10,795 bases of DNA from Actinomycetota bacterium (GCA_030838265.1 JAUTXA010000247.1:1-10795), one strand, 5' to 3'. Shown: positions 1 through 6,401, numbered from the stretch's first letter. Numbers and translations are program-made. The notes: a model not told the origin generated them from the sequence alone.

Positions 1-594
1 GAAGACGCCCTCTCGACGTTGAAGACGGCCTACCTCGAGACCATCCGGTCGCTGGCCTTCGTCGTCGAGGCCAAGGACGCCTATACCGGCCAGCACCTCG
101 AGCGCTGCCGCGTCTACGGGGTCGCCCTCATGCAGGCCATGGGCATCGACGCTGACTATCCCGACGCCCAATACGGGTTCCTCCTCCACGACACGGGCAA
201 GGTGGGCATCCCCGAGCGCATCCTGGGCAAGCCTGGGCCGCTCACTGCAGCCGAGTGGCGGGTCATGCGCACTCACCCCCTCATCGGCTACCAGATGGTG
301 GCCTCGATCCCCTTCCTGAAGAACGCCGGCGAGATCGTCCGTTCCCATCACGAGATGTTCGACGGGTCGGGCTATCCGGCCGGGCTCAAGGGCGAGGAGA
401 TCCCGCTTCCGGCCCGGGTGTTCTCGGTGGTCGACGCCTTCGATGCCATGACGACCGACCGTCCGTACCGCGCCGCCCTCCCGCTCGAGCAGGCGGCCGA
501 CGAGCTCACCCGCATGGCGGGGACGCAGTTCGACGCCGAAGTCGTGGCCGCCTTCGTGCCGCTCTGCGAGAAGTTGCGCATCGCTCCCGTCTGA
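1..594 (+). CDS. HD-GYP domain c-di-GMP phosphodiesterase, 5' truncated
   Basis: C-terminal 197 residues of an HD-GYP protein; the frame is open at base 1, so the gene begins upstream of the window. Proteins of this family hydrolyse cyclic di-GMP, usually to GMP, and often carry a sensory or receiver domain in front of the catalytic part, which would lie outside the window. Visible motifs, in order: KDAYTGQHLERC (first metal/His segment), HDTGK at about residues 63-67 (the HD pair), RTHPLIG, HHEMFDGSGYP (HHE plus the GYP signature) and a VVDAFDAMTTDRPYR block. All are intact, so the enzyme is probably active. A TTG at base 19 could be called a start but lies inside the conserved domain and is not the true one. 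A 56-base gap separates it from the next gene, which has its own putative promoter. The family assignment is secure; what it senses cannot be seen. Confidence 0.93.
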   Translation, partial: EDALSTLKTAYLETIRSLAFVVEAKDAYTGQHLERCRVYGVALMQAMGIDADYPDAQYGFLLHDTGKVGIPERILGKPGPLTAAEWRVMRTHPLIGYQMVASIPFLKNAGEIVRSHHEMFDGSGYPAGLKGEEIPLPARVFSVVDAFDAMTTDRPYRAALPLEQAADELTRMAGTQFDAEVVAAFVPLCEKLRIAPV

Positions 595-637
595 CGACAC
601 CGCTCCGCTCGGTTCCGGGAAACGGCCACGGGTGCCG

Positions 638-643
638 TAGCGT
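638..643 (+). promoter_or_regulatory. -10 box (TAGCGT) for a leaderless XRE-mshA transcript
   Basis: TAGCGT fits the actinobacterial T-A-N3-T -10 element and ends 7 bases before the ATG at 651, so transcription would begin at or next to the start codon. There is no clear -35 box and no Shine-Dalgarno sequence in front of the ATG, which agrees with leaderless initiation. The call is inferred from pattern and from the same spacing at other genes in the window. Confidence 0.45.
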
Positions 644-650
644 TGGGGCC

Positions 651-1058
651 ATGCCTGGGATGCCCGACCCTCTTGATCGCTGGCACGACCTTGGTGAGTT
701 CATCCGCGACCAGCGCAACGGTGCCCGATTGTCGCTGCGCAAGCTCTCCGAGGCGGCGGGCATCTCGAACCCCTACCTGAGTCAGATCGAACGTGGCTTG
801 CGCAAGCCATCGGCCGAGATCCTCCAGCAGATCGCCAAGGCCCTTCGAATCTCAGCCGAGACGCTCTACGTCCGCGCTGGCATCCTCGAAGAGCGCGACA
901 CCGAGCAGGACCTGGTCGGCGACATCCTGCGCGACCAGCACATCACCGAGGACCAGAAGCAGACCCTGATCAAGATCTACGTCTCGTTCCGGCACGAGAA
1001 CGAGCCGCCCCCGGCGAGCGACCAGCCGCTGGCCCTGGAAGAAATGCCCCGAGGCTGA
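651..1058 (+). CDS. XRE-family helix-turn-helix regulator (Rv0474-like)
   Basis: A 135-residue DNA-binding protein. An XRE/Cro-type HTH occupies about residues 14-69, with core LSLRKLSEAAGISNPYLSQI followed by ERGLRKPSAE and IAKALRIS. The pattern closely resembles the mycobacterial Rv0474 group as I remember it. Residues 80-135 form a charged, acidic tail without a recognised sensor domain, as is usual for these short regulators. ATG at 651 was chosen because a T-A-N3-T box sits 7 bases upstream; ATG at 660 (132 residues) is an alternative. The open frame runs further back through the HD-GYP gene, but that upstream translation has no homology-like features. The stop lies 2 bases before the mshA start, so the two genes are almost certainly co-transcribed and the regulator may act on the operon. 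Target genes are unknown. Confidence 0.9.
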   Translation: MPGMPDPLDRWHDLGEFIRDQRNGARLSLRKLSEAAGISNPYLSQIERGLRKPSAEILQQIAKALRISAETLYVRAGILEERDTEQDLVGDILRDQHITEDQKQTLIKIYVSFRHENEPPPASDQPLALEEMPRG

Positions 1059-1060
1059 GG

Positions 1061-2284
1061 TTGGTCTCCCTGGTGCGCCGCCTCGCCGTCATCTCCATGC
1101 ACACGTCGCCCCTCGCCCAGCCCGGCTCGGGCGACGGCGGCGGGATGAACGTCTATGTGCGCGAGCTCTCCTCGGCGCTGGCCCGGGCCGGGGTGGCGTG
1201 CGACGTCTTCACCCGGGCCGAAAGCGTGGACGTGGCCGAGATCGTCAACGTCGAGCCCGGGCTGCGGGTCCACCACGTACCAGCTGGTCCTCTGGGTCCT
1301 GTGGCCAAAGAAGCCCTGCCAGGGCTCGTCGACGAGTTCACCGAATCCGTCCTCAAGCGCATGACCGACGCGCCGCCCGACGCCATCCACGCCAACTACT
1401 GGCTTTCGGGCGTCGCCGGCCATGTCATCAAGCACCGCCTCGACCTGCCGCTGGTGTGCACCTTTCACACCCTCGACCGGGTGAAGGCCGACGACAGCGA
1501 GGACTCGGGCCGAGCCGAGGCCGAGGCTCACATCATCGGCTGCTCCGATGCGGTGCTGGCCAGCTGCACGGTCGAGGCCGACCAGCTCGCCGACCTCTAC
1601 GACGCCGACCCCACCCGGATCGAGATCGTCGCCCCTGGTGTCGATCACGCCTTCTTCTCGCCCGGTCATCGCCCCCAGGCCCGTCGGGCCCTCGGCCTGC
1701 CGGCGACGGGCCCCATGCTCCTGTTCGTCGGCCGCATCCAGCCCCTCAAGGGGCTCGAGGTCGCGGTTCGCGCCCTGGCCCTTCTCGACGACCAGCCCGA
1801 GGCCTTCTTGGTTGTGGTCGGCGGTCCCAGCGGGCCGCAGGGAGAGGACGAGCTGCAGCGCATCCATGCCCTGGTCGACGAGCTCGGGCTGACCGATCGA
1901 GTGCGGTTCCTCCCGCCCCAAGCCCACGAGCTCCTGTCGACCTACTACCGGGCGGCCGACGTCTGCCTCGTTCCGAGCCGGTCGGAGTCCTTCGGCCTCG
2001 TCGCCCTCGAGGCTGCGGCCTGTGGGACGCCGGTGGTGGCCGCCGCGGTCGGGGGGCTGCGCACCCTGATCGATCACGGCCACACCGGCTTCCTCGTCGA
2101 AGGACGTGACCCGCGCGCCTTCGCCGCCTTCACGGCCGAGATCCTCGACTCGCCGGCGCTGGCGGCCGAGATGGCGATCAGCGCAGCCGCCCGAGCCCGT
2201 CGCTACACCTGGTCCATCGCCGCCGGTCGCCTTCGACGCCTCTACGGCGACCTCACGGCCAAGGCCCTCGTCGAGTGCCCGTAG
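1061..2284 (+). CDS. mshA: D-inositol-3-phosphate glycosyltransferase MshA (mycothiol synthesis)
   Basis: MshA transfers N-acetylglucosamine from UDP-GlcNAc to 1D-myo-inositol 3-phosphate, the first step of mycothiol biosynthesis in the cytoplasm. The 407-residue protein has the GT-B fold of glycosyltransferase family 4. The N-terminal domain shows SMHTSPLAQPGSGDGGGMNVYV (12-33), HANYWLSG (110-117) and TFHTLDRVK (134-142). The C-terminal nucleotide-sugar domain shows VGRIQPLKG (223-231, Arg and Lys for the diphosphate) and SESFGLVALEAAACGTPVV (308-326, the E-x7-E motif). These blocks distinguish MshA from generic group 1 transferases. The start is uncertain: TTG at 1061, 2 bases after the regulator stop, or GTG at 1073, which begins VRRLAVIS. 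Its end overlaps the YbjN gene by 10 bases, indicating an operon. Redox buffering by mycothiol is a hallmark of Actinomycetota. Confidence 0.94.
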   Translation: MVSLVRRLAVISMHTSPLAQPGSGDGGGMNVYVRELSSALARAGVACDVFTRAESVDVAEIVNVEPGLRVHHVPAGPLGPVAKEALPGLVDEFTESVLKRMTDAPPDAIHANYWLSGVAGHVIKHRLDLPLVCTFHTLDRVKADDSEDSGRAEAEAHIIGCSDAVLASCTVEADQLADLYDADPTRIEIVAPGVDHAFFSPGHRPQARRALGLPATGPMLLFVGRIQPLKGLEVAVRALALLDDQPEAFLVVVGGPSGPQGEDELQRIHALVDELGLTDRVRFLPPQAHELLSTYYRAADVCLVPSRSESFGLVALEAAACGTPVVAAAVGGLRTLIDHGHTGFLVEGRDPRAFAAFTAEILDSPALAAEMAISAAARARRYTWSIAAGRLRRLYGDLTAKALVECP

Positions 2285-2745
2285 AGCGCCTCACGGCGGC
2301 CGCGCTGGACGAGTTGGAGCAACGGATCGACCGGTGGGCGGCCAAGGAGCTCATCGAGAGCCCGGTGATTGCCGCCATCGACCACGACCCTCAGCGTCGC
2401 CGCTGGTACATCCGCATCAGGGGCGAGGAGAAGACGGTCACCACCGTCTGGCTCACCCTGCGGGAGCGCACCCTTCACTACGAGACCCACTTCATGCCGG
2501 CCCCCGAGGAGAACCTCGAGGCCTGCTACGAGTACCTGCTTCGGGCCAACGCCCGACTCTTCGGGATGCGCTTCGCTATCGGCGACGAGGACGCCATCTT
2601 CCTTATGGGCCAGATGCCTGTGGGCGCAGTCGACGAGGACGAGCTCGACCGCATCGTGGGGGCCACCTACGCCTATGCCGAGCAGTACTTCAGGCCGGCC
2701 ATGTCGATCGGGTACGCCTCGAAGTTCCGCCCCCAGCCCTCTTGA
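2275..2745 (+). CDS. YbjN-domain protein (Rv0487-like)
   Basis: A 156-residue soluble protein of the YbjN / type III chaperone-like fold. A helical start (residues 8-30, ELEQRIDRWAAKEL) is followed by the alternating strands RWYIRIRG, VTTVWLTL and TLHYETHFMP, then the helix ENLEACYEYLLRANARL and the strands MRFAIGDEDAIFLMGQMP. No catalytic residues, signal peptide or membrane span can be seen. The family is widespread in Actinobacteria directly behind mshA, but its molecular role is not established; suggestions include chaperone-like or stress functions. GTG at 2275 was chosen because it gives a 10-base overlap with mshA and so likely translational coupling. A GC-rich hairpin follows 15 bases after the stop, so this is probably the last gene of the operon. 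Confidence 0.85.
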   Translation: MPVERLTAAALDELEQRIDRWAAKELIESPVIAAIDHDPQRRRWYIRIRGEEKTVTTVWLTLRERTLHYETHFMPAPEENLEACYEYLLRANARLFGMRFAIGDEDAIFLMGQMPVGAVDEDELDRIVGATYAYAEQYFRPAMSIGYASKFRPQPS

Positions 2746-2760
2746 AGGGGGCCAACCCGC

Positions 2761-2776
2761 CCGGTACGGTGACCGG
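2761..2776 (+). terminator. Possible terminator hairpin after the mshA operon
   Basis: CCGGT (2761-2765) pairs perfectly with ACCGG (2772-2776) across a 6-base loop, 15 bases after the YbjN stop codon. An alternative pairing joins GCCCG (2759-2763) with CGGGC (2781-2785). No U-run follows, so this would be a GC-rich, tail-less terminator of the kind proposed for Actinobacteria, or simply chance structure. Confidence 0.3.
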
Positions 2777-2916
2777 CGGACGGGCCCGAGGTGCTGGCCG
2801 CCGCCCTTCGTTCGGGGAAGTGCGAGGGGTGGAGAGGAGGTACCTCGGGCTCTTCTCGTTTGCCCGTCGTTGCGCCCGGGAATGCAGGAAGTGGCGCCTG
2901 CGGCGGCGAACAGTAC

Positions 2917-2946
2917 TTGCGCGAGTCAGGGACTAGTCATTACCGT
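2917..2946 (+). promoter_or_regulatory. Candidate promoter of the M23 peptidase gene
   Basis: TTGCGC (2917-2922) and TACCGT (2941-2946) resemble -35 and -10 boxes with an 18-base spacer. The GACTAGTC palindrome lies in the spacer, where a bound regulator could block or bend the promoter. Transcription would begin near 2953, giving a 5' leader of about 50 bases. Both boxes are weak matches. Confidence 0.3.
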
Positions 2947-3001
2947 GACCTCGGTCCTACGGGGCCTCCCCGACAGCAGCAGTCTGCGTCGCCACGCGCT
3001 T

Positions 3002-4099
3002 ATGCCGAAGACCTTCAGACACACGCTCGTCTCGATCGCCATGCTGATCGCCCTCGTCTTGGGCGTGCTGGCGAGTCCGGCTGGCGCCTCCAACGCCTAC
3101 ACCCGGCGAGCCGCGGCCCGGACCAGGCGGGCGCAGCTGGCCGCCCAGCTCAACACCCTGAAGGCGTCCGACGCCCAGCTGGCCGCCGCCATCCGGGCTC
3201 TCGACGCCCAGCTCAGCGCCCAGCAGGCAGCCGCCACCAGCGCCCAGATGGCCCAGCGGGCCGCCGAGGCCAAGCTCAGCGCCACCGAGAAGCAGAGCCA
3301 CGAACTGCGCGACGCCGTGATCAAGCGGGCCGTCGACGTGTACGAGCACCCGAGGGGCCCGGTGACGGCCATCTCGAGCACCTCCGACATCAACGAGGCC
3401 AGCCGGCGGGCCCGGCTCCTCCAGCAGGTCAACGGCAGCAATGCCGACACCCTCGACCATCTGCGCATGGTCATGCAGGACCTCGGCATCCAGCGCGCCG
3501 CCCTCGACAAGACCCGACGCGATGCCCTCGGCAAGATGGCGGCCCTCAACCAGACCCGCGCCGGCCAGGCCAAGTTGGCGGCCGCCCTGGCCTCTCGGAT
3601 CCACGAGTACCAGGCCGAGTCCGATGCCCAGTCCGCGATCGAGGGCAGCCTGAGCGCCCAGATCCGGGCCGAAGAGGCCGCGGCCCGAGCCTCTCGTGGT
3701 GGCGACGGCAACTTCGATCCCCGCAGCTCGGCGTTCGGCCTGGCCTGGCCCCTCCGAGGCCCGGTGACCTCCGGGTTCGGCTACCGCTGGGGCCGCATGC
3801 ACCAGGGCATCGACATCGGTGTCCCGGTTGGTACCCCGATCCACGCCGCCAAGTCGGGCACCGTGATCTTCGTCGGCTCGATGAGCGGCTACGGCAACGT
3901 GGTGATCATCGACCACGGCGGTGGCTTCTCGACCCTCTACGCCCACCAGAGCCGCACGGCGTCGAGCAAGGGCCAGCAGGTCTCGCAGGGCCAGGTCATC
4001 GGCTACTCGGGCAACACCGGCCACAGCACCGGCCCGCACCTCCACTTCGAGACCCGCATCAACGGCAACCCGCAGGACCCGAGGCGCTACCTCCCCTAA
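3002..4099 (+). CDS. Secreted coiled-coil M23 (LytM-type) peptidoglycan peptidase
   Basis: A 365-residue protein likely to cleave peptidoglycan cross-bridges outside the membrane. Residues 1-30 form a signal peptide: basic start MPKTFRH, hydrophobic core SIAMLIALVLGVLA, and a signal-peptidase-like site after SPAGA. Residues about 34-230 are Ala/Gln/Arg-rich and look like a long coiled coil broken near 115-130, as in EnvC/NlpD-type activators and RipA-like proteins. The M23 domain occupies 245-365, with zinc ligands H267 and D271 (HQGID), LYAH around H315, and GPHLHFE (H346, H348). All ligands are present, so it should be catalytic rather than a pseudo-enzyme activator. ATG at 3002 was chosen because it gives a clean signal peptide, although no good Shine-Dalgarno sequence precedes it; an in-frame GTG at 2945 would add 19 residues. 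proC starts 25 bases later but has its own -10 box. Confidence 0.9.
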   Translation: MPKTFRHTLVSIAMLIALVLGVLASPAGASNAYTRRAAARTRRAQLAAQLNTLKASDAQLAAAIRALDAQLSAQQAAATSAQMAQRAAEAKLSATEKQSHELRDAVIKRAVDVYEHPRGPVTAISSTSDINEASRRARLLQQVNGSNADTLDHLRMVMQDLGIQRAALDKTRRDALGKMAALNQTRAGQAKLAAALASRIHEYQAESDAQSAIEGSLSAQIRAEEAAARASRGGDGNFDPRSSAFGLAWPLRGPVTSGFGYRWGRMHQGIDIGVPVGTPIHAAKSGTVIFVGSMSGYGNVVIIDHGGGFSTLYAHQSRTASSKGQQVSQGQVIGYSGNTGHSTGPHLHFETRINGNPQDPRRYLP

Positions 4100-4110
4100 G
4101 GCGTAGGTCC

Positions 4111-4116
4111 TAACCT
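4111..4116 (+). promoter_or_regulatory. -10 box (TAACCT) for leaderless proC
   Basis: TAACCT fits T-A-N3-T and ends 8 bases before the ATG at 4125, so the mRNA would start at or next to the start codon. There is no Shine-Dalgarno sequence in the interval. The small dyad AGGT-CCTA-ACCT (4105-4116) overlaps the box and could be an operator or chance. Confidence 0.42.
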
Positions 4117-4124
4117 CGGCCGCC

Positions 4125-4928
4125 ATGGGTGCGCGGCTGATGGTCATCGGAGGCGGGCGGATGGGCGAGGCTCTGCTGGGTGGCCTGGTCGCCGCCGCTT
4201 GGGCCCCGGCAACGCACCTGGCCGCCGTCGAGAAGCTCGAGCCCCGGCGCAAGGAGCTGGCTGACCGCATCCCGGGCTTGGTCGTGGCCGCCGAGGTGAG
4301 TGAGGTCGACGGGCCGGACGGGGCGGTGATCGCGGTCAAGCCCCAAGACGTCGAGTCGGCCTGCCGGGCGGCAGGGGAGAGCGGCGTCCGCCGCGTCCTG
4401 TCGATCGCCGCCGGGGTGCCCCTCAGCCGTCTCGAGGCCTGGGTGGGCGACGGCGTGCCGGTGGTGCGGGCCATGCCCAACACTCCGGCCCTCGTCGGTG
4501 CGGGCGCGTCCGCCATCGCCCCCGGAACGGCGGCGGGCGACCACGAGATGGCATGGGCCGATGAGATCCTCGGCGCCGTCGGTGTGGTGGTCCGGGTGCC
4601 CGAGCGTCTGCTCGATGCCGTGACCGGGCTGTCCGGTTCAGGTCCGGCCTATGTCTTCTTGGTGGCCGAAGCCCTCATCGAGGCCGGGGTGCTGGCCGGG
4701 CTGCCCCGCGATGTCTCGGTCACCCTCGCCTCCCAAACGCTCCTCGGCTCGGCCCGCTTGCTCGTCGAGTCGGGCGACACCCCTGAGGCCCTGCGCGCCG
4801 CGGTGACCTCCCCAGGGGGCACGACGGCGGCCGGCCTGCGGGCGCTCGAGGACCGAGCCGTGCGCTCGGCGTTCCTCGAGGCGGTGGCGGCCGCCACCGA
4901 GCGCTCTCGTGAACTCGGCGCAGGCTGA
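4125..4928 (+). CDS. proC: Pyrroline-5-carboxylate reductase
   Basis: ProC reduces 1-pyrroline-5-carboxylate to L-proline with NAD(P)H, the last step of proline synthesis in the cytoplasm. The 267-residue length is normal. The Rossmann nucleotide motif is MVIGGGRMGEALL (6-18), followed by AVKPQ (70-74), RAMPNTPALVGAG (115-127), GLSGSGPAYVF (168-178, substrate loop) and the C-terminal dimer-domain signature AVTSPGGTTAAGL (226-238). All family landmarks are in place. The start is fixed by the Rossmann strand beginning at residue 4. In mycobacteria proC is directly followed by a small excisionase-type regulator gene, and the same pair appears here. Confidence 0.96.
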   Translation: MGARLMVIGGGRMGEALLGGLVAAAWAPATHLAAVEKLEPRRKELADRIPGLVVAAEVSEVDGPDGAVIAVKPQDVESACRAAGESGVRRVLSIAAGVPLSRLEAWVGDGVPVVRAMPNTPALVGAGASAIAPGTAAGDHEMAWADEILGAVGVVVRVPERLLDAVTGLSGSGPAYVFLVAEALIEAGVLAGLPRDVSVTLASQTLLGSARLLVESGDTPEALRAAVTSPGGTTAAGLRALEDRAVRSAFLEAVAAATERSRELGAG

Positions 4929-4936
4929 ACTTCCTC

Positions 4937-4965
4937 TTTTCACTTTGGCCCCAGTGGCGTACATT
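4937..4965 (+). promoter_or_regulatory. Candidate promoter of the excisionase-type HTH gene
   Basis: TTTTCA (4937-4942), a 17-base spacer and TACATT (4960-4965) each match 4 of 6 consensus positions for a housekeeping promoter, in an AT-richer stretch between two genes. Transcription would begin near 4972, leaving a leader of about 23 bases that contains GGCGGAGAGGGG. Confidence 0.5.
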
Positions 4966-4994
4966 CCTCACAGGCGGAGAGGGGTGATACCACT

Positions 4995-5192
4995 TTGGCG
5001 ACCACAAACCAGGCGCGGTCACGCTTCCTCACGGTTGGTGAGGTGGCTGACATGCTGCGGGTGTCCAACATGACGGTGTACCGGCTCATCAACGCAGGCC
5101 AGCTGTCAGCGGCCCGCGTGGGCAAGTCCTACCGAATCCGCGAGGACGACGTCGACAAATACCTCGAGGCTCGCTACACCGAAGCGGGCTGA
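4995..5192 (+). CDS. Excisionase-type (MerR-like) helix-turn-helix DNA-binding protein
   Basis: A 65-residue protein consisting almost only of a winged-helix DNA-binding domain of the excisionase/HTH_17 type. FLTVGEVADMLRVSNMTVYR (11-30) supplies the first helix and the helix-turn-helix, and SAARVGKSYRIREDDVDKYL (38-57) the wing and closing helix. It resembles the small regulator next to proC in mycobacteria (Rv0500A). It lacks the GGHRRY wing of BldC, so it is not BldC. Despite the family name nothing nearby suggests a phage or integrase. The start is TTG at 4995, with purine-rich GGAGAGGGG upstream at about 4976-4984; no other in-frame start fits. It ends in a strong GC hairpin, suggesting its own transcript. 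Targets are unknown. Confidence 0.88.
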   Translation: MATTNQARSRFLTVGEVADMLRVSNMTVYRLINAGQLSAARVGKSYRIREDDVDKYLEARYTEAG

Positions 5193-5197
5193 GGTAT

Positions 5198-5216
5198 CCC
5201 GGGCCGCGGGCCCGGG
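5198..5216 (+). terminator. GC-rich terminator-like hairpin
   Basis: CCCGGGCC (5198-5205) pairs perfectly with GGCCCGGG (5209-5216) around a 3-base loop, 5 bases after the stop of the HTH gene. It is very stable but has no U-run. It probably ends or pauses the transcript before the separately promoted SAM-enzyme gene. Confidence 0.45.
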
Positions 5217-5276
5217 GGTCGAGCAACAGGGCCGAGCGCCGTGATCGGCGCGCCCGAGCGGCGAGCGGACGGACGG

Positions 5277-5282
5277 TAGGGT
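5277..5282 (+). promoter_or_regulatory. -10 box (TAGGGT) for the leaderless SAM-enzyme gene
   Basis: TAGGGT fits T-A-N3-T and ends 9 bases before the ATG at 5292. There is no Shine-Dalgarno sequence in the interval and no recognisable -35 box. Upstream lies a small run of GAGCGG and ACGG repeats (about 5256-5276) of unknown meaning. Confidence 0.42.
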
Positions 5283-5291
5283 CGGGCCGCC

Positions 5292-6107
5292 ATGGCCCCG
5301 GGCCACGAGACCATCTCGTTCCTTTCCGACTACGGCATCGTCGACGAGTTCGTCGGTGTGGTGAAGTCGGTGATCCGCTCGATGGCGCCCGCCGTCCAGG
5401 TCATCGACATCACCCACGAGATCGCCCCCCACGATCTGCGGGCCGGCGCCTTGGCTCTGGTGCGGGCCGTGCAGTATCTCGCCCCCGGCGTCGTCCTGGC
5501 CGTCGTCGACCCCGGCGTCGGCACCGAGCGCCGGGCCATCGCCGTCGAGGTGGGCGAGAGCGGTGAGGGGGTCTTCGTCGGGCCCGACAACGGCCTGCTG
5601 GCGTCGGCCGTGTCGATGTGCGGCGGGGCCCAGCGGGCCGTCAGCCTCACCAATGCCGAGTTCCACCTGCCGGGTCCGGCGGCCACCTTCGACGGCCGCG
5701 ACATCTTCGCCCCGGTCGCCGCCCATCTATGCAACGGCGTCGACCTGGCCGAGCTCGGAGACCTCATCGATCCGATCTCGCTGCGGCCTGGGATCCTCCC
5801 GCTCTCGCGCGACGAGGACGGCACGATCATCGGCGAGGTGTTGTGGGTCGACCGCTTCGGCAACATCCAGCTCAACGTCGACCCCGACGAGATCGAGGCG
5901 TGGGGCGATCGGGTGTCGGTGCGGTGGGGCCAGTCCGAGGTGCGCACGGCGCGCCGGGCCCGTACCTATGCCGAGCTCAAGCCCGGCGAGGTGGGATTGG
6001 TGACCGACTCCTACGGTTTGCTGTCGCTGGCCTTCGATCGCCTCTCGGCGTCAGACCAGTTGCGCTTGCGGGCGGGCGACGGGGTCACCCTCGCCCCGCC
6101 CGTCTAG
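5292..6107 (+). CDS. SAM hydroxide adenosyltransferase (DUF62 / SAM hydrolase)
   Basis: A 271-residue member of the DUF62 family, which splits S-adenosylmethionine into adenosine and methionine using water and is related to fluorinase and chlorinase. Visible landmarks: FLSDYG near the start (10-15), VVDPGVGTERRA (71-82), VGPDNGLL (96-103), TFDGRDIFAPVAAHL (132-146) and VDRFGNIQLN (186-195) in the C-terminal barrel that holds the adenine. The water-activating triad of characterised members is Asp-Arg-His. Asp (D73) and Arg (R80) are present, but the usual His of the F-H-G-R-D motif is Asp134 here. The protein lacks the extra length of fluorinases, so halide chemistry is unlikely. The stop overlaps that of the convergent small gene. 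The biological role is probably SAM turnover, and activity is uncertain because of the substitution. Confidence 0.93.
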   Translation: MAPGHETISFLSDYGIVDEFVGVVKSVIRSMAPAVQVIDITHEIAPHDLRAGALALVRAVQYLAPGVVLAVVDPGVGTERRAIAVEVGESGEGVFVGPDNGLLASAVSMCGGAQRAVSLTNAEFHLPGPAATFDGRDIFAPVAAHLCNGVDLAELGDLIDPISLRPGILPLSRDEDGTIIGEVLWVDRFGNIQLNVDPDEIEAWGDRVSVRWGQSEVRTARRARTYAELKPGEVGLVTDSYGLLSLAFDRLSASDQLRLRAGDGVTLAPPV

Positions 6108-6340
6108 GACTCCGAGCCCCGCAGCGTCTTCAGGAAGGCGTCGCCGCCGTTGACCGCGGCCTTGCCGAGTCGCTTGCCCAGCTCGGTGCCCAGCACGCCG
6201 CCGATGGCGCCGCCGACGATCGGCCCGACGAGCGGGATGGGGATCATCTTCGAGCCCAGCCGGGCCCCGGAGATGACACCGGCCATCGAGCCCGCCATGG
6301 CGCCCGCTTGCTCGGCCTGCTGCTCCTGCTCGGTCGTCAT
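6104..6340 (-). CDS. Small double glycine-zipper protein, hypothetical
   Basis: A 78-residue protein with an acidic, Gln-rich start (residues 1-11) and then two glycine ladders at exact four-residue spacing: Gly 13, 17, 21, 25, 29 and Gly 39, 43, 47, 51, 55, 59. An IPIP turn (33-36) separates them. Such GxxxG ladders pack helices tightly, usually in membranes, so a helical hairpin that oligomerises is the likely form. The tail GKRLGKAAVNGGD is basic to polar. There is no signal peptide and no recognised enzyme domain; glycine-zipper families are the nearest description I can give. ATG at 6340 has a good GGAGGG Shine-Dalgarno sequence (6345-6350). It converges on the SAM-enzyme gene with both stop codons inside one CTAG. 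Function unknown. Confidence 0.78.
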   Translation of the reverse strand: MTTEQEQQAEQAGAMAGSMAGVISGARLGSKMIPIPLVGPIVGGAIGGVLGTELGKRLGKAAVNGGDAFLKTLRGSES

Positions 6341-6370
6341 CGAACCCTCCCCATCGGCTCTGGTCGCCCC

Positions 6371-6376
6371 AGGTTA
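6371..6376 (-). promoter_or_regulatory. Candidate -10 box for the glycine-zipper gene
   Basis: Read on the minus strand this is TAACCT, the same hexamer as in front of proC. It lies 30 bases before the ATG, leaving a leader of roughly 24 bases that carries the GGAGGG ribosome site. No -35 box is evident. Confidence 0.33.
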
Positions 6377-6401
6377 ACGCCGATGGCGCGCCGCCCGCCT
6401 C

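Larger units (their letters stand above)
2746..3001. other. 256-base intergenic region before the M23 peptidase
   Basis: No convincing gene. The upstream half holds the candidate terminator and a 10-base palindrome, GAGGTACCTC, at 2837-2846. The downstream half is less GC-rich and contains the 8-base palindrome GACTAGTC (2931-2938) inside a 13-base word, CAGGGACTAGTCA (2927-2939), found again upstream of the CAP gene at 9872. I looked for the c-di-AMP (ydaO) riboswitch that precedes some actinobacterial wall hydrolases but could not match its conserved bases. Open frames crossing this stretch look like shadows. Confidence 0.5.

Noticed and set aside
255..650. Upstream extension of the XRE gene through the HD-GYP gene
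   Set aside because: The in-frame translation is Arg/Gly/Pro-rich shadow sequence; the conserved protein and the -10 box fit the start at 651.
977..2083. Long minus-strand open frame across mshA (also 1198-2109 on the plus strand)
   Set aside because: Arg/Gly/Asp-rich translation without domains, fully inside the certain mshA gene; typical shadow frame in GC-rich DNA.
2746..3001. c-di-AMP (ydaO) riboswitch leader for the M23 peptidase
   Set aside because: I could not find its conserved base blocks; only short dyads are present.
2957..4516. 519-residue minus-strand open frame opposite the M23 peptidase and proC
   Set aside because: Low-complexity Ala/Gly/Val/Arg composition, spans two secure genes and ends without any recognisable motif.
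4995..5192. Phage or integrative-element excisionase
   Set aside because: No integrase, attachment repeats or phage genes around it; the position after proC matches a conserved chromosomal regulator.
5256..5276. Short GAGCGG / ACGG repeats before the SAM-enzyme gene
   Set aside because: Too short and imperfect to separate from GC-rich composition.
5292..6107. Fluorinase or chlorinase, hinting at a halogenated natural-product cluster
   Set aside because: The length and motifs fit ordinary SAM hydrolases, the extra fluorinase segment is missing and no biosynthetic genes are nearby.
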